Shown: one piece after another, positions 10,812-18,621 of the stretch | Numbering within the stretch: the first letter of the stretch is position 1 | Layout: every line of letters begins with the position of its first letter | NCBI RefSeq assembly: GCF_002207865.1 | Contig: NZ_BDQM01000011.1 | Location: forward strand, 1 to 64,000 | DNA: 64,000 bases | DNA from: Colwellia marinimaniae | Lineage (GTDB): Bacteria; Pseudomonadota; Gammaproteobacteria; Enterobacterales; Alteromonadaceae | Direction of reading: 5' to 3' | Notes under the pieces: generated by a model | Databases searched by the model: none | Told to the model about the DNA's origin: nothing | What the model saw: only the letters and a program-made list of their open reading frames with translations | Made by a program: the position numbers and the translations under genes

Positions 10812-10886
10812 ACGAAATATAGAAGACATCCACTCAAATGGAAATAAGAAACGAAATATAGAAGACATCCACTCAAATGGAAATAA
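10812..10886 (+). repeat. Duplicated left end of the transposase element
   Basis: A 36-base segment containing AGACATCCACTCAAATGG is present twice, at 10812-10847 and 10851-10886, with 3 bases between. Each copy corresponds to the left end of the element family, though the core reads AGACATCCACTCAA and not AGACACCCACTCAA. The doubling could be a scar of insertion next to an existing end or of slippage. Confidence 0.85.
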
Positions 10887-10941
10887 TGAGTGACTCGACT
10901 ATGCTTAAATAATGATCAATAAATTTCCATTGAGGGTTATT

Positions 10942-11916
10942 ATGGCCACGGCAAGAAAACAACAAATAAGCTTAGTTGACACGCCTTATTATCATTGTGT
11001 ATCTCGTTGTGTTCGGCGGGCATATCTGTGTGGTGAAGATAAACACACCGGGAAAAGTTATGAACATAGACGTGCTTGGGTCGCCAATAAACTACAGGAG
11101 TTAAGTGAGGTGTTTGCGATTGATGTCTGTGCTTATGCGGTCATGAGTAATCATACCCATTTGGTATTATTTATTGATGAGCAGCAAGCTAAGTCATGGT
11201 CAATGCATGAAGTGATTAGCCGTTGGCATCAGTTATTTAAAGGCACTTTGCTAACCCAGCAATATTTACGGGGTGAGCCACTTATTGACACCTTACAACA
11301 GGTTGTAAACGAAACTGCCAAGGTTTATCGTCAGCGCTTGATGGATATCAGTTGGTTTATGCGTATTTTAAATGAAACTATCGCTAAACAAGCCAATCTT
11401 GAAGATGGGTGTACCGGCAGGTTTTGGGAAGGACGTTTTAAATCTCAAGCCTTGCTTGATGAAGCCGCGTTAATAGCCTGTATGGCTTATGTTGATTTAA
11501 ATCCAATTAGAGCTAAGAGTGCTAAAACCCCAGAAACATCGAACTACACCAGTATTCAGCGACGGATACAAGCAGCGGTTAAAGGAAAGCAAGCCCAACA
11601 ACTACTGCCCTTTATTGGCAATCCAAGAAAGAACATGCCTACAGGTTTACCGTTTGAATTAAGTGACTATATCCAATTGCTTGATTTAACCGGCCGTTGT
11701 ATTCGAGCCGATAAACGCGGTTATATTGACAAAGCCCAACCTGAAATATTAACCCGCTTAGGTATAAGTCACGAAAACTGGTTGGTGTTAACTACACAAT
11801 TTAGGCAGTGTTTCCATGGCGCAGTGGGTAGAGCGCAAGCACTCACAGATTTTTGTGAACATCAACACTTAAAGAAACGCGCTACGGTGTCAATTTGCCA
11901 AAAGTTGCTTGCTTAA
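10942..11916 (+). CDS. REP-associated Y1-type transposase
   Basis: The 324-aa protein belongs to the IS200-like (Y1) transposase superfamily, which cuts and joins single-stranded DNA at element ends. The HUH-type motif is seen as SNHTHLVLF, and the conserved blocks YYHCVSRC near the N-terminus and CTGRFWEGRFKSQALLDE in the middle are present. The helix where Y1 enzymes carry the catalytic tyrosine seems to correspond to FMRILNETIAKQAN, which has no tyrosine; I am unsure of this alignment. I chose ATG 10942 because GAGGG precedes it and all family members in this window begin MAT. The C-terminal extension (about 100 aa) is shared with the partial copy at 2-529. Confidence 0.88.
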   Translation: MATARKQQISLVDTPYYHCVSRCVRRAYLCGEDKHTGKSYEHRRAWVANKLQELSEVFAIDVCAYAVMSNHTHLVLFIDEQQAKSWSMHEVISRWHQLFKGTLLTQQYLRGEPLIDTLQQVVNETAKVYRQRLMDISWFMRILNETIAKQANLEDGCTGRFWEGRFKSQALLDEAALIACMAYVDLNPIRAKSAKTPETSNYTSIQRRIQAAVKGKQAQQLLPFIGNPRKNMPTGLPFELSDYIQLLDLTGRCIRADKRGYIDKAQPEILTRLGISHENWLVLTTQFRQCFHGAVGRAQALTDFCEHQHLKKRATVSICQKLLA

Positions 11917-12146
11917 TAATCCGTATAACTCATCTAGATACATTACTCACTTAAGGCTAGTTGTGCCTTAAAATGGATGAAAACTCTGTTTTTGTGAATT
12001 AATTTTCATACCATCTTCGTCACCATAATAATCAAAATTAAATTCTGCTCAATTTAAATCAGAAACGATGATTTATTGATCTTATGTATTAATTATTTTA
12101 AGTGGGTGTCTGGTGTTTTTCTTTTTGTGTTTTTTTGTGTTTTTTC

Positions 12147-12182
12147 GCGGTGAGCCACTCATTGAAACCTTACAACAAGCCT
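12147..12182 (+). pseudogene. Tiny fragment of another transposase gene
   Basis: The sequence from GCGGTGAGCCACTC to ACAACAAGCC matches the segment around 11271-11307 of the intact transposase gene (encoding RGEPLIDTLQQ) with a few differences. It sits just beyond the right end of the intact element, so a second copy was once inserted here and almost entirely lost. Confidence 0.6.
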
Positions 12183-12218
12183 TGGCGTTACTTGTGCAGG
12201 CATCAATCAAGGTTCCTA

Positions 12219-13502
12219 TTAACTCTCTTGATTGGTACTGGGCGTAGTAGGCTCAATTTTACTCATCACTAACTTAATTGTTAAAAAAACTTCTTTATTT
12301 GGATATCCATCGGCAATAAGTTGATGTTGTAACTGAAATAAGCGAATGGCATGTCTGCTTTTAGGCCCCCAAATGCCATCGGGCTCACCTGGTTCAAATG
12401 CTAACGAATTAAGCTGGCTTTGTAGATTTTTCATTTCAGCAATACTATAAGGTTTCACTTTAGTTTGCTCTTTTTCAAAAAACTCAATGCCTTTAGCGGC
12501 AACTAATTTATTGGCCAATATGCCTACTGATAGTGCATAGCTTTTCGACAGATTCCACGTCATGATCACATTGAAATTAGGGTAAAGTAAAAATGCTGGC
12601 CCTTGATGGCCTGAAGGTAGATAAAGCTCAGCTTGAATATCATAAACAGGTAATGGTTGATGGTTAGTTTTTTGAACGCCTAACCGTTGAAAATAATTAA
12701 GTGGGTAATATTGATCAAAAACCACTTTATTAAAGGCAAAGTTTTCTGGCAATTTTACTTCTCTGCCCCAGCGTTCTTTAGCTTGCCAACCGATTTTACT
12801 TAAGTAATTAGCCGCCGTTGTTAATGCATCTACCTCGCTGTTCCAAACATCCACTTTGCCATCATTATCACCATCAACTGCATATTTTAATAACGCTGAA
12901 GGCATAAATTGCATATGTCCCATTGCACCGGCCCAAGAGCCCTTTAGTTGCTCAACAGAAACTTGTTCTGTGTCAATTAAGGTGAACAAGTTTAATAATT
13001 CTTGGGTAAAAAACTCACTACGGCGTTGATCACAGGCTAACGTTGCTAGGGCATCAAGTACCGACAGTTTGCCTTTATGTTTGCCAAAAACCGTTTCTAA
13101 GCCCCAAAAAGACACTAAATATTGGCGGGGAATCCCGTATTTTTTTTCTAATGAGTCAAATAGCTTTTTGTGTTGTTTTAATTTTTCCTTACCTACTCGA
13201 ACATGGTAAACCGTCACCCTTGCCTTAATATATTGCTCAAAAGTTTGGGTAAATTCTTGTTGTTTTTTATCTAAAGTAATCACTTGCTCAATAGGGGAAA
13301 TATTATTAATAACCGTTTGAGTTATATAGGAAGAAAACCCTGTGTGTGCAGCGCGTTTAACTAAATTAACTTTGCACTGGAGAAAATTTTGATCGGCAAT
13401 TGTTGCATTAGCAAGTATAGGAAAAAATAAGCAGATGATGATTAATTTTCTGCTATTAAAAAAATGAAGTATCTGCTTAAAAAATTGCTTTGACGAGTGC
13501 AT
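12219..13502 (-). CDS. Lytic murein transglycosylase, MltB family
   Basis: A secreted enzyme that cleaves peptidoglycan glycan strands. The signal segment LIIICLFFPILANA is followed by an MltB-type catalytic domain: the likely catalytic glutamate is in FWGLETVFGKHKG, followed by SWAGAMGHMQFMPS and DGDNDGKVDVWNS. A C-terminal peptidoglycan-binding domain 1 is visible around LNSLAFEPGEPDGIWGPKSR. I chose the ATG at 13502 because AAGGAA lies upstream and the signal peptide begins there; a longer frame to 13592 adds 30 residues without a better start signal. The domain arrangement (catalytic plus binding domain) fits the MltB_2 subgroup and not E. coli MltB itself. Confidence 0.88.
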   Translation of the reverse strand: MHSSKQFFKQILHFFNSRKLIIICLFFPILANATIADQNFLQCKVNLVKRAAHTGFSSYITQTVINNISPIEQVITLDKKQQEFTQTFEQYIKARVTVYHVRVGKEKLKQHKKLFDSLEKKYGIPRQYLVSFWGLETVFGKHKGKLSVLDALATLACDQRRSEFFTQELLNLFTLIDTEQVSVEQLKGSWAGAMGHMQFMPSALLKYAVDGDNDGKVDVWNSEVDALTTAANYLSKIGWQAKERWGREVKLPENFAFNKVVFDQYYPLNYFQRLGVQKTNHQPLPVYDIQAELYLPSGHQGPAFLLYPNFNVIMTWNLSKSYALSVGILANKLVAAKGIEFFEKEQTKVKPYSIAEMKNLQSQLNSLAFEPGEPDGIWGPKSRHAIRLFQLQHQLIADGYPNKEVFLTIKLVMSKIEPTTPSTNQES

Positions 13503-13621
13503 AAATGAGTATTCCTTGGCTAGAACTGAAATTGAAAATACAAGTAGTAATACCATGGCTAAATTGTACATTGATGACAATGATTTAATCATCGTTTTAA
13601 TTTAAAAATAACATGTTTTAC

Positions 13622-13789
13622 TTAGTTCAGCCAACCTTTAACTTTCATTTTAGCAGCTTGAGTGACATGGGAATTCCAAAACTGAGCTTCATATAAGTGG
13701 CGTGTAACGCCACTACGACTGCCAAGCAGGGATACTAACTGCAGTCTACTAAGTTTATCGATAAAATTGTGGGCTACACTAGATGACAT
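13622..13789 (-). CDS. Possible small protein (55 aa), unrecognised
   Basis: ATG at 13789 opens a 55-aa frame, starting MSSSVAHNFIDKLSRLQL and ending MKVKGWLN. Composition looks protein-like, with an amphipathic middle part, but no ribosome-binding site is clear. The frame is also open upstream of the ATG for 15 codons (PPDRPTPQNIHLP), so this could be a relic of a longer gene. It is in the same frame as the small gene at 13895-14035 and separated from it by three stops. I do not recognise it. Confidence 0.3.
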   Translation of the reverse strand: MSSSVAHNFIDKLSRLQLVSLLGSRSGVTRHLYEAQFWNSHVTQAAKMKVKGWLN

Positions 13790-13894
13790 TGGCAGGTGAA
13801 TGTTCTGCGGAGTAGGGCGATCTGGGGGATTTTAAAGGGGAGTAGTTGTTCCCCTTCATCCCAAATAACTAAACGGTTTTACCCGTACTTTAAG

Positions 13895-14035
13895 CTATGA
13901 TTGCTCTAGTACTTCACGTTGTTCAGCAACTTCAATACGGATATCAAAGTCACGAGGGAAGTTCTCATTGCTATAATCAAACGCTGTCACTTCAGTTACA
14001 TTCTCAGTGCTTAAATGTGTTTGTTGATTTTCCAT
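13895..14035 (-). CDS. Small acidic protein (46 aa), unrecognised
   Basis: The 46-aa frame begins MENQQTHLSTENVTEVTAF and ends VAEQREVLEQS. GAGG lies about 10 bases before the ATG, at the right distance for a ribosome-binding site. It is acidic and polar, with no signal peptide or membrane segment. A possible terminator hairpin (AAGGGGA/TCCCCTT at about 13837-13860) follows. Function is unknown; a leader or precursor peptide, a small regulator, or the tail of a decayed gene are all possible. Confidence 0.45.
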   Translation of the reverse strand: MENQQTHLSTENVTEVTAFDYSNENFPRDFDIRIEVAEQREVLEQS

Positions 14036-14271
14036 ATTTTAATAACCTCTATTATTAATACTTACTTAATATGTAGTATTTTTACGTAATAATCAACTCA
14101 AAATAGTATATTTAGTAATAAATACCGACTAAATGTAGTTAGTTTACTATATTTTAAGGGGTGTGGTCGCCATCGTGACGCCAAGCTATTGAGTTTATTG
14201 CAAGCAACCTTAATAAATGGGGCATGGTTATCCAATTAAAACAATAGTGTACTGGAGAAAATGAATTGCTT

Positions 14272-14331
14272 ACTTTAAAGTCATAACTTTAAAGTCATAA
14301 CTTTAAAGTCATAATTTTAATGTCATGACTT
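14272..14331. repeat. Array of 14-bp palindromic repeats upstream of FKBP gene
   Basis: ACTTTAAAGTCATA occurs three times in perfect tandem (14272-14313), followed by a decayed copy (14314-14327) and a partial one. Each unit contains ACTTTAAAGT, which is its own reverse complement, so the array is a series of evenly spaced palindromes. It ends about 125 bases before the FKBP start codon. It could be an operator array or a slippage-prone tract. Confidence 0.85.
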
Positions 14332-14455
14332 TCATATAATTTAGCGATAAAATCAGTTGCTCTATTCGTCATACAAGGTAAAAACAGGTTCTCCTAAAGC
14401 CATGCTTAATTCAATAAATTATAAAACAGCCTACTTATTAGTCGAGAGTAAAAAG

Positions 14456-14938
14456 ATGTTAATACGCACTCTATTCGTCAGTTTTGCTTGTACCTCGATA
14501 TTTGCTTGCACCAATTCAAACAACTCTAGTAGCGTGTATAGTCCCGAAGAAATCAATGCACACTGGTTCACCATGAATCTTAAACGAGAGGGGGTGCTAG
14601 CCACTGACTCGGGGTTGCAGTACAAAGTTTTAGAGCAAAGTACTGGTTGTAAACCTGATCCTGATTTTAAAGTGACTGTGCACTATAAAATGTTGTCAGC
14701 TAAATCGAAACGAATTATCGACAGTAGTTATCAACGCGGTAACCCCGATAAGTTTTTGCTATCTAAAATGATTAAAGGATGGCGTGAAGGCGTACCTATG
14801 ATGAAGGTTGGTGAAACCTGGGAGCTTTATATACCGCCCCATTTAGCGTATGGCAGTAGAGGTTCACCAGGATCAGTTGCGCCCAATAGCGTGCTTATTT
14901 CGCAAATAACCCTTGTTGATGCACGTTGTCAGGACTAG
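14456..14938 (+). CDS. FKBP-type peptidyl-prolyl isomerase lipoprotein
   Basis: A 160-aa lipoprotein with signal MLIRTLFVSFACTSIFAC and the lipidated cysteine at the end of that segment. The FKBP domain contains TDSGLQYKVLEQ, VTVHYKM, GWREGVPMMKVGETWELYIP and the loop AYGSRGSPGSVAPNSVL, all typical for this isomerase family, which speeds proline cis/trans changes in envelope proteins. A dimerisation domain as in FkpA is missing, so it is a short form. I chose ATG 14456, with GAGAG upstream, because the lipoprotein signal begins there. It is followed by a shared terminator and flanked upstream by a palindrome array. Confidence 0.87.
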   Translation: MLIRTLFVSFACTSIFACTNSNNSSSVYSPEEINAHWFTMNLKREGVLATDSGLQYKVLEQSTGCKPDPDFKVTVHYKMLSAKSKRIIDSSYQRGNPDKFLLSKMIKGWREGVPMMKVGETWELYIPPHLAYGSRGSPGSVAPNSVLISQITLVDARCQD

Positions 14939-15000
14939 TCACTTAATTATAGAAAATATTAATAAACGGGGTCAGAGGAAATTATACGATTTGCCGCGGA

Positions 15001-15024
15001 AAAATATAACAGACACCCACTCAA
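15001..15024 (+). repeat. Solo left end of the transposase element family
   Basis: ATATAACAGACACCCACTCAA is present without a transposase gene or right end nearby. It is identical to the left ends at 3993 and 18079. It lies between the FKBP gene and the terminator shared with the TonB receptor gene. Confidence 0.8.
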
Positions 15025-15061
15025 GGGGAATTAACCCGAATTTGATAAAAATAACGATCAT

Positions 15062-15096
15062 AAAAAGCCGCATCATAAAATAGGATGCGGCTTTAT
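15062..15096. terminator. Bidirectional terminator between FKBP and TonB receptor genes
   Basis: Perfect 11-bp stem AAAGCCGCATC/GATGCGGCTTT with a 9-base loop, A-rich to the left and T-rich to the right. It can serve the two convergent genes on either side. Confidence 0.88.
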
Positions 15097-15149
15097 GTGT
15101 TAACAATTAGCTAATAAATAAGTATTAACTTTATTAGTACGGGTTAAGT

Positions 15150-17825
15150 CTAGAACTTGAAGCTTGCCTTAAGGTAGGCAAAACGACCTTGGCCATTATG
15201 AGTATTTACCGCAAAGCCCATAAAATCATGATAGGCAAAGGGGGGTTTTTCATTGAACAAGTTGGTTGCGCCTAAGGTGATGGTGGTATTTTCAATGCCG
15301 TAATAATTAACAGAGGCATCCACAGTTACCATAGCATCCAAGGGGGCTAATATGGTGCCATCGCCTTGCACTCTCACCGATTGATCTTGCTCAAACTCAG
15401 CAATATAGTTAATCGCGACATTGGCAGTTACATCGTCAAGTGACCAGTCAACAGCCGTGGTCCAGCGAAATTGTGGTTGTTCAAAATCACCTTCTTTTAC
15501 ATTAATACGTTGGCCGCCATCGACATCAGGGCGTTTATCTTCATATTTTAATACATAGTTAAGAATATATGAGAATCTAAAATCACCCATACCCGTTTCT
15601 AAGGCATATCTTATATCTAAATCAATGCCCGTGGTGGTTAAGTCACCGATATTTTGGAAGGAGTCGAAAATGGTTACTACTTCACCGGGATCATTGGCAA
15701 TATTGGTTGGCAGACGAATAACTACATTAGGATCATCACCAAAATTACTGAAAACAAATTGAGTATCAGAGTCAATGATGTTCTCAATATCATAGCTATA
15801 ATAATCAAGAGAAAGCTCTAATGATTCAGTAATGTTATACATTAGACCAAAATTATAACTGGTAGACTCTTCCGGGCCTAAGTCTGGATTACCTTCAAAT
15901 ACCGCGGTGTATTCTTGAGGTTCACAGGCTTTGTTAACATTACCCACCGCATCACAACGAATAGTATCTACTAAGTTAGGCGACTCATCGGTGCGGCCTA
16001 AACCAAGTTGTGAAAGTGATGGCGCTCTAAATGCAGTGCCCCATGAACCACGAATGGCGATGTCATCCGTTGCGCTCCATATAAATGAAACTTTAGGATT
16101 GGTGGTGGTGCCAAAGTCGCTGTAATCTTCATAACGTGCCGCTAGTTGTAGTTCAAGGCTATCTATAACAGGAATCGCTAATTCTAAAAACATAGCGGTA
16201 TTATCGCGAGAGCCGCTGGCAGCAGTGGATTCTGTGCCAAAAATTTCACCACGCAAGAATTGATCATCCGGATTATCGTTGATGGTTTCTTCACGATATT
16301 CGGCGCCTACGGCGATGAATAATTCACCCGCCGGCAATTCCATAACCGGTCCTGAAATTTTTGCATCATAGGTGCGGTTGGTCGATTTACCCACACGTGT
16401 GGTGGTGGTTTCAATATAATCTAAAGCGGCTTGGCTATTTTGTGAGGGTTCAAACGGGTTCCATGAGGCATTATCAATGGATTCTTGTACACGACGTGAG
16501 TTAGGGAAACCATCAACACCACGTTCAACCGAGGTGCTCTTGATGTAACTATAGGCCATTTCCCAGTCCCACTCACCCAGTTCACCTTTTAAACCCAGAA
16601 CAGTCCGATAGTAATTGCTATCCACTTTTTTTATGCGATTACCAATATCTACCATACGGCGACGCATGGTTAAGTCTTGCTGATAAAATTCATGGTCAGG
16701 CATGTCGGCCATGGGATGATTAGGGTTATCACCCGCCATAAAGAGTTCATTAAAGCTTGGACTGCCAGCACCTTTAATTGTGGTCTTGGCATTTTGCCCG
16801 TTTAATTCCACAAAAGCGCGCATATTATCGTTAATTTCATACTTGCCCATGTAGGTGAAGCTGAAACGTTCTGATGCCGGAATCATGGTCATGTGTGGTG
16901 CATAATCATAGCGACATAAATTATAACCAGTTAAATCGCCATTTTCATCGGTATCTTGGGTGATACTTTCGCTAGGACATTTATCATTACCCCATATATC
17001 CGCTAATCTTTTTGTTGGATCAGAGTTTAAGGCTATGGTACCAGGAATACCCGATGAACTTCTAAAGTCGGTGGCATAAGGGTCGTTAGGTCGCCGCTCT
17101 GCTTGGTTAGCGGTACTTGAGTAGCTGCGATCGGCATAAAGGACTCCTTCACGATTAAAATAATCTAAAATAAAGGTATTGCTGGTTTTGTCGGTATGAT
17201 TACCAAATACCAGGCTGATACTTTGTTCTTTACCACCACCATCGGCGGTATCGCCAATTTTAGCAGATATTTCCATGCCATCAATGTCATCACGCAGGAT
17301 AATATTGATAACACCGGCGATGGCATCGGAGCCGTAGGTTGCCGAGGCGCCATCTTTTAATATATCAACACGCTTAATTGCCGACAAAGGAATATTATTG
17401 ATATCGACAAAAGCAGTGTCTATCCCCTTAGCAAATGGGCTAACCGATACACGGCGGCCATTGACTAAAATTAGGGTGGAATCAGCGCCTAAACCGCGTA
17501 AAGAAACACTAGAACCACCGTTAGCGGTATCATCACTGCTGTTGGCTTGGGTAGAAAAAGTACCTTGGCCCGCTATGGGTAATTTAGCAAATAAACCGAT
17601 TAAATCGGTAACCCCGGTTTTAGCAATATCCGAGGCGGAAATACTGGTTACCGGTGATGGTCCGTCCATATTATGGCGTTTTATGTGCGAGCCGGTCACT
17701 TCAATTCGTTCTATGTCTTCTTCATCTGCGGCAAAAGCACTTAAGCTTTGTGAAGCTAACAGCGCCGTGGTGATACACAAGGCTAGCGTCTTTTTTTTCA
17801 TCGTAATAGTGTTTTTAACTTTCAT
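15150..17825 (-). CDS. TonB-dependent outer-membrane receptor
   Basis: An 891-aa outer-membrane active transporter. It has a signal peptide ending SAFAAD, a TonB-box-like segment (ERIEVTGSHIKR), a plug domain (SVSLRGLGADSTLILVNGRR and DGASATYGSDAIAGVINI) and a long beta barrel ending FAYLKASFKF with terminal phenylalanine. The plug sequence is of the type common in marine Alteromonadales receptors for sugars, peptides or other nutrients; the substrate cannot be told. GGAATATTAAG precedes the ATG at the right distance. It stands alone, with no transporter or enzyme genes adjacent, and I see no clear Fur site upstream, which argues mildly against a siderophore role. Confidence 0.92.
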   Translation of the reverse strand: MKVKNTITMKKKTLALCITTALLASQSLSAFAADEEDIERIEVTGSHIKRHNMDGPSPVTSISASDIAKTGVTDLIGLFAKLPIAGQGTFSTQANSSDDTANGGSSVSLRGLGADSTLILVNGRRVSVSPFAKGIDTAFVDINNIPLSAIKRVDILKDGASATYGSDAIAGVINIILRDDIDGMEISAKIGDTADGGGKEQSISLVFGNHTDKTSNTFILDYFNREGVLYADRSYSSTANQAERRPNDPYATDFRSSSGIPGTIALNSDPTKRLADIWGNDKCPSESITQDTDENGDLTGYNLCRYDYAPHMTMIPASERFSFTYMGKYEINDNMRAFVELNGQNAKTTIKGAGSPSFNELFMAGDNPNHPMADMPDHEFYQQDLTMRRRMVDIGNRIKKVDSNYYRTVLGLKGELGEWDWEMAYSYIKSTSVERGVDGFPNSRRVQESIDNASWNPFEPSQNSQAALDYIETTTTRVGKSTNRTYDAKISGPVMELPAGELFIAVGAEYREETINDNPDDQFLRGEIFGTESTAASGSRDNTAMFLELAIPVIDSLELQLAARYEDYSDFGTTTNPKVSFIWSATDDIAIRGSWGTAFRAPSLSQLGLGRTDESPNLVDTIRCDAVGNVNKACEPQEYTAVFEGNPDLGPEESTSYNFGLMYNITESLELSLDYYSYDIENIIDSDTQFVFSNFGDDPNVVIRLPTNIANDPGEVVTIFDSFQNIGDLTTTGIDLDIRYALETGMGDFRFSYILNYVLKYEDKRPDVDGGQRINVKEGDFEQPQFRWTTAVDWSLDDVTANVAINYIAEFEQDQSVRVQGDGTILAPLDAMVTVDASVNYYGIENTTITLGATNLFNEKPPFAYHDFMGFAVNTHNGQGRFAYLKASFKF

Positions 17826-18044
17826 CTTAATATTCCAATTCCATGTTTTTATTATTAATCGTCAAAGCTCTCGCTAGGACTTTAAAACTAACTTTTTGTT
17901 ATTTAAGGAAAACTATAACAAGAAAGTTATATCAAAAAGGTTCATCTAAAGAAACCAAATACCATGGTAATGAAAAGGTAAATTGTAAAGAAATTTGTCC
18001 AGATCGATGCCAGACCAGTAAAACTAACGGGCAAGGTTAGTTAC

Positions 18045-18085
18045 AAAATATAACCAAATATAACAAAAATATAACCAAATATAAC
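18045..18085. repeat. Short tandem repeat beside element end
   Basis: A 20-base unit containing CAAATATAAC is repeated twice (18045-18064 and 18066-18085), one base apart. The last bases run into the left end of the element at 18079, so part of the terminal sequence seems to have been copied outward. Confidence 0.75.
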
Positions 18086-18487
18086 AGACACCCACTCAAA
18101 CAGAAATAATTGAGTGGTGCGGGAATGGTTAAATAATGACCAAAAAATGATTTTTTAGCGTTATTATGGCTACCCCCAAGAAAACAGCAAATAAGCTTAG
18201 TTGATACCCCTTATTATCATTGTCTTTCTCGTTGTGTTCGGTGGGAGTTTCTTTGTGGTGAAGATAAAATAACAGGACAAAGTCATGGACATAGGCGAGG
18301 GTGGGACGCCGATAAATTACATACATTAAGTGGAGTTTTTCCTTAGTGGACCTTAATTTGAGGAAACCCCCTATTTTGCCCGTTGATGTTAATTTCCGTT
18401 TTGTCACCACAATTAAAGTGTAATTATACGCGCTATTTATCGGTAAGCCTTTTTTTAAGATTTTGAGTGGGTGTCTGTTATATTTTG
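18079..18487 (+). mobile_element. MITE-like deletion derivative of the transposase element
   Basis: The left end ATATAACAGACACCCACTCAA and the right end TTGAGTGGGTGTCTGTTATATT are exact inverted copies of each other over 21 bases. Only about 410 bases separate them. The interior holds a short 5' relic of the transposase gene (about 18166-18345) and unrelated sequence. The perfectly matched ends make it a good candidate for a non-autonomous element moved in trans. Confidence 0.85.
18166..18345 (+). pseudogene. 5' relic of Y1-transposase gene
   Basis: ATGGCTACCCCCAAGAAAAC matches the start of the intact transposase gene but with a frame change that brings a stop at codon 13. The next part corresponds to YYHCVSRCVRR and LCGEDK of the intact copy. 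Similarity ends near the equivalent of residue 60 and the rest of the gene is gone. Confidence 0.85.
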
Positions 18488-18621
18488 TCCCTTTAAGGAC
18501 TGCTTTTTAGTCTATAAAATAGAGTTCTGTTGGAGCAATAAAATCGAATGTAACGTAAAAATCGCTTACAATAACGCTTAATTTACCACTCCGACTTAAA
18601 CTCAATAAGCGTTAGTTATCT

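Larger units (their letters stand above)
10812..12117 (+). mobile_element. Intact Y1-transposase (RAYT-like) element
   Basis: The element carries a doubled left end, a full-length transposase gene and a right end AAGTGGGTGTCT at 12100-12111. Left and right ends form an inverted pair, as in the degraded relatives at 3993 and 18079. It is the only copy in the window with an uninterrupted transposase gene and is a candidate source for mobilising the others. Confidence 0.8.

Noticed and set aside
17398..17877. 159-codon plus-strand frame inside the TonB receptor gene
   Set aside because: Antisense shadow of a well-supported gene.
18129..18410. 93-codon minus-strand open frame in the MITE-like element
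   Set aside because: Antisense to the transposase relic, with no start signal.
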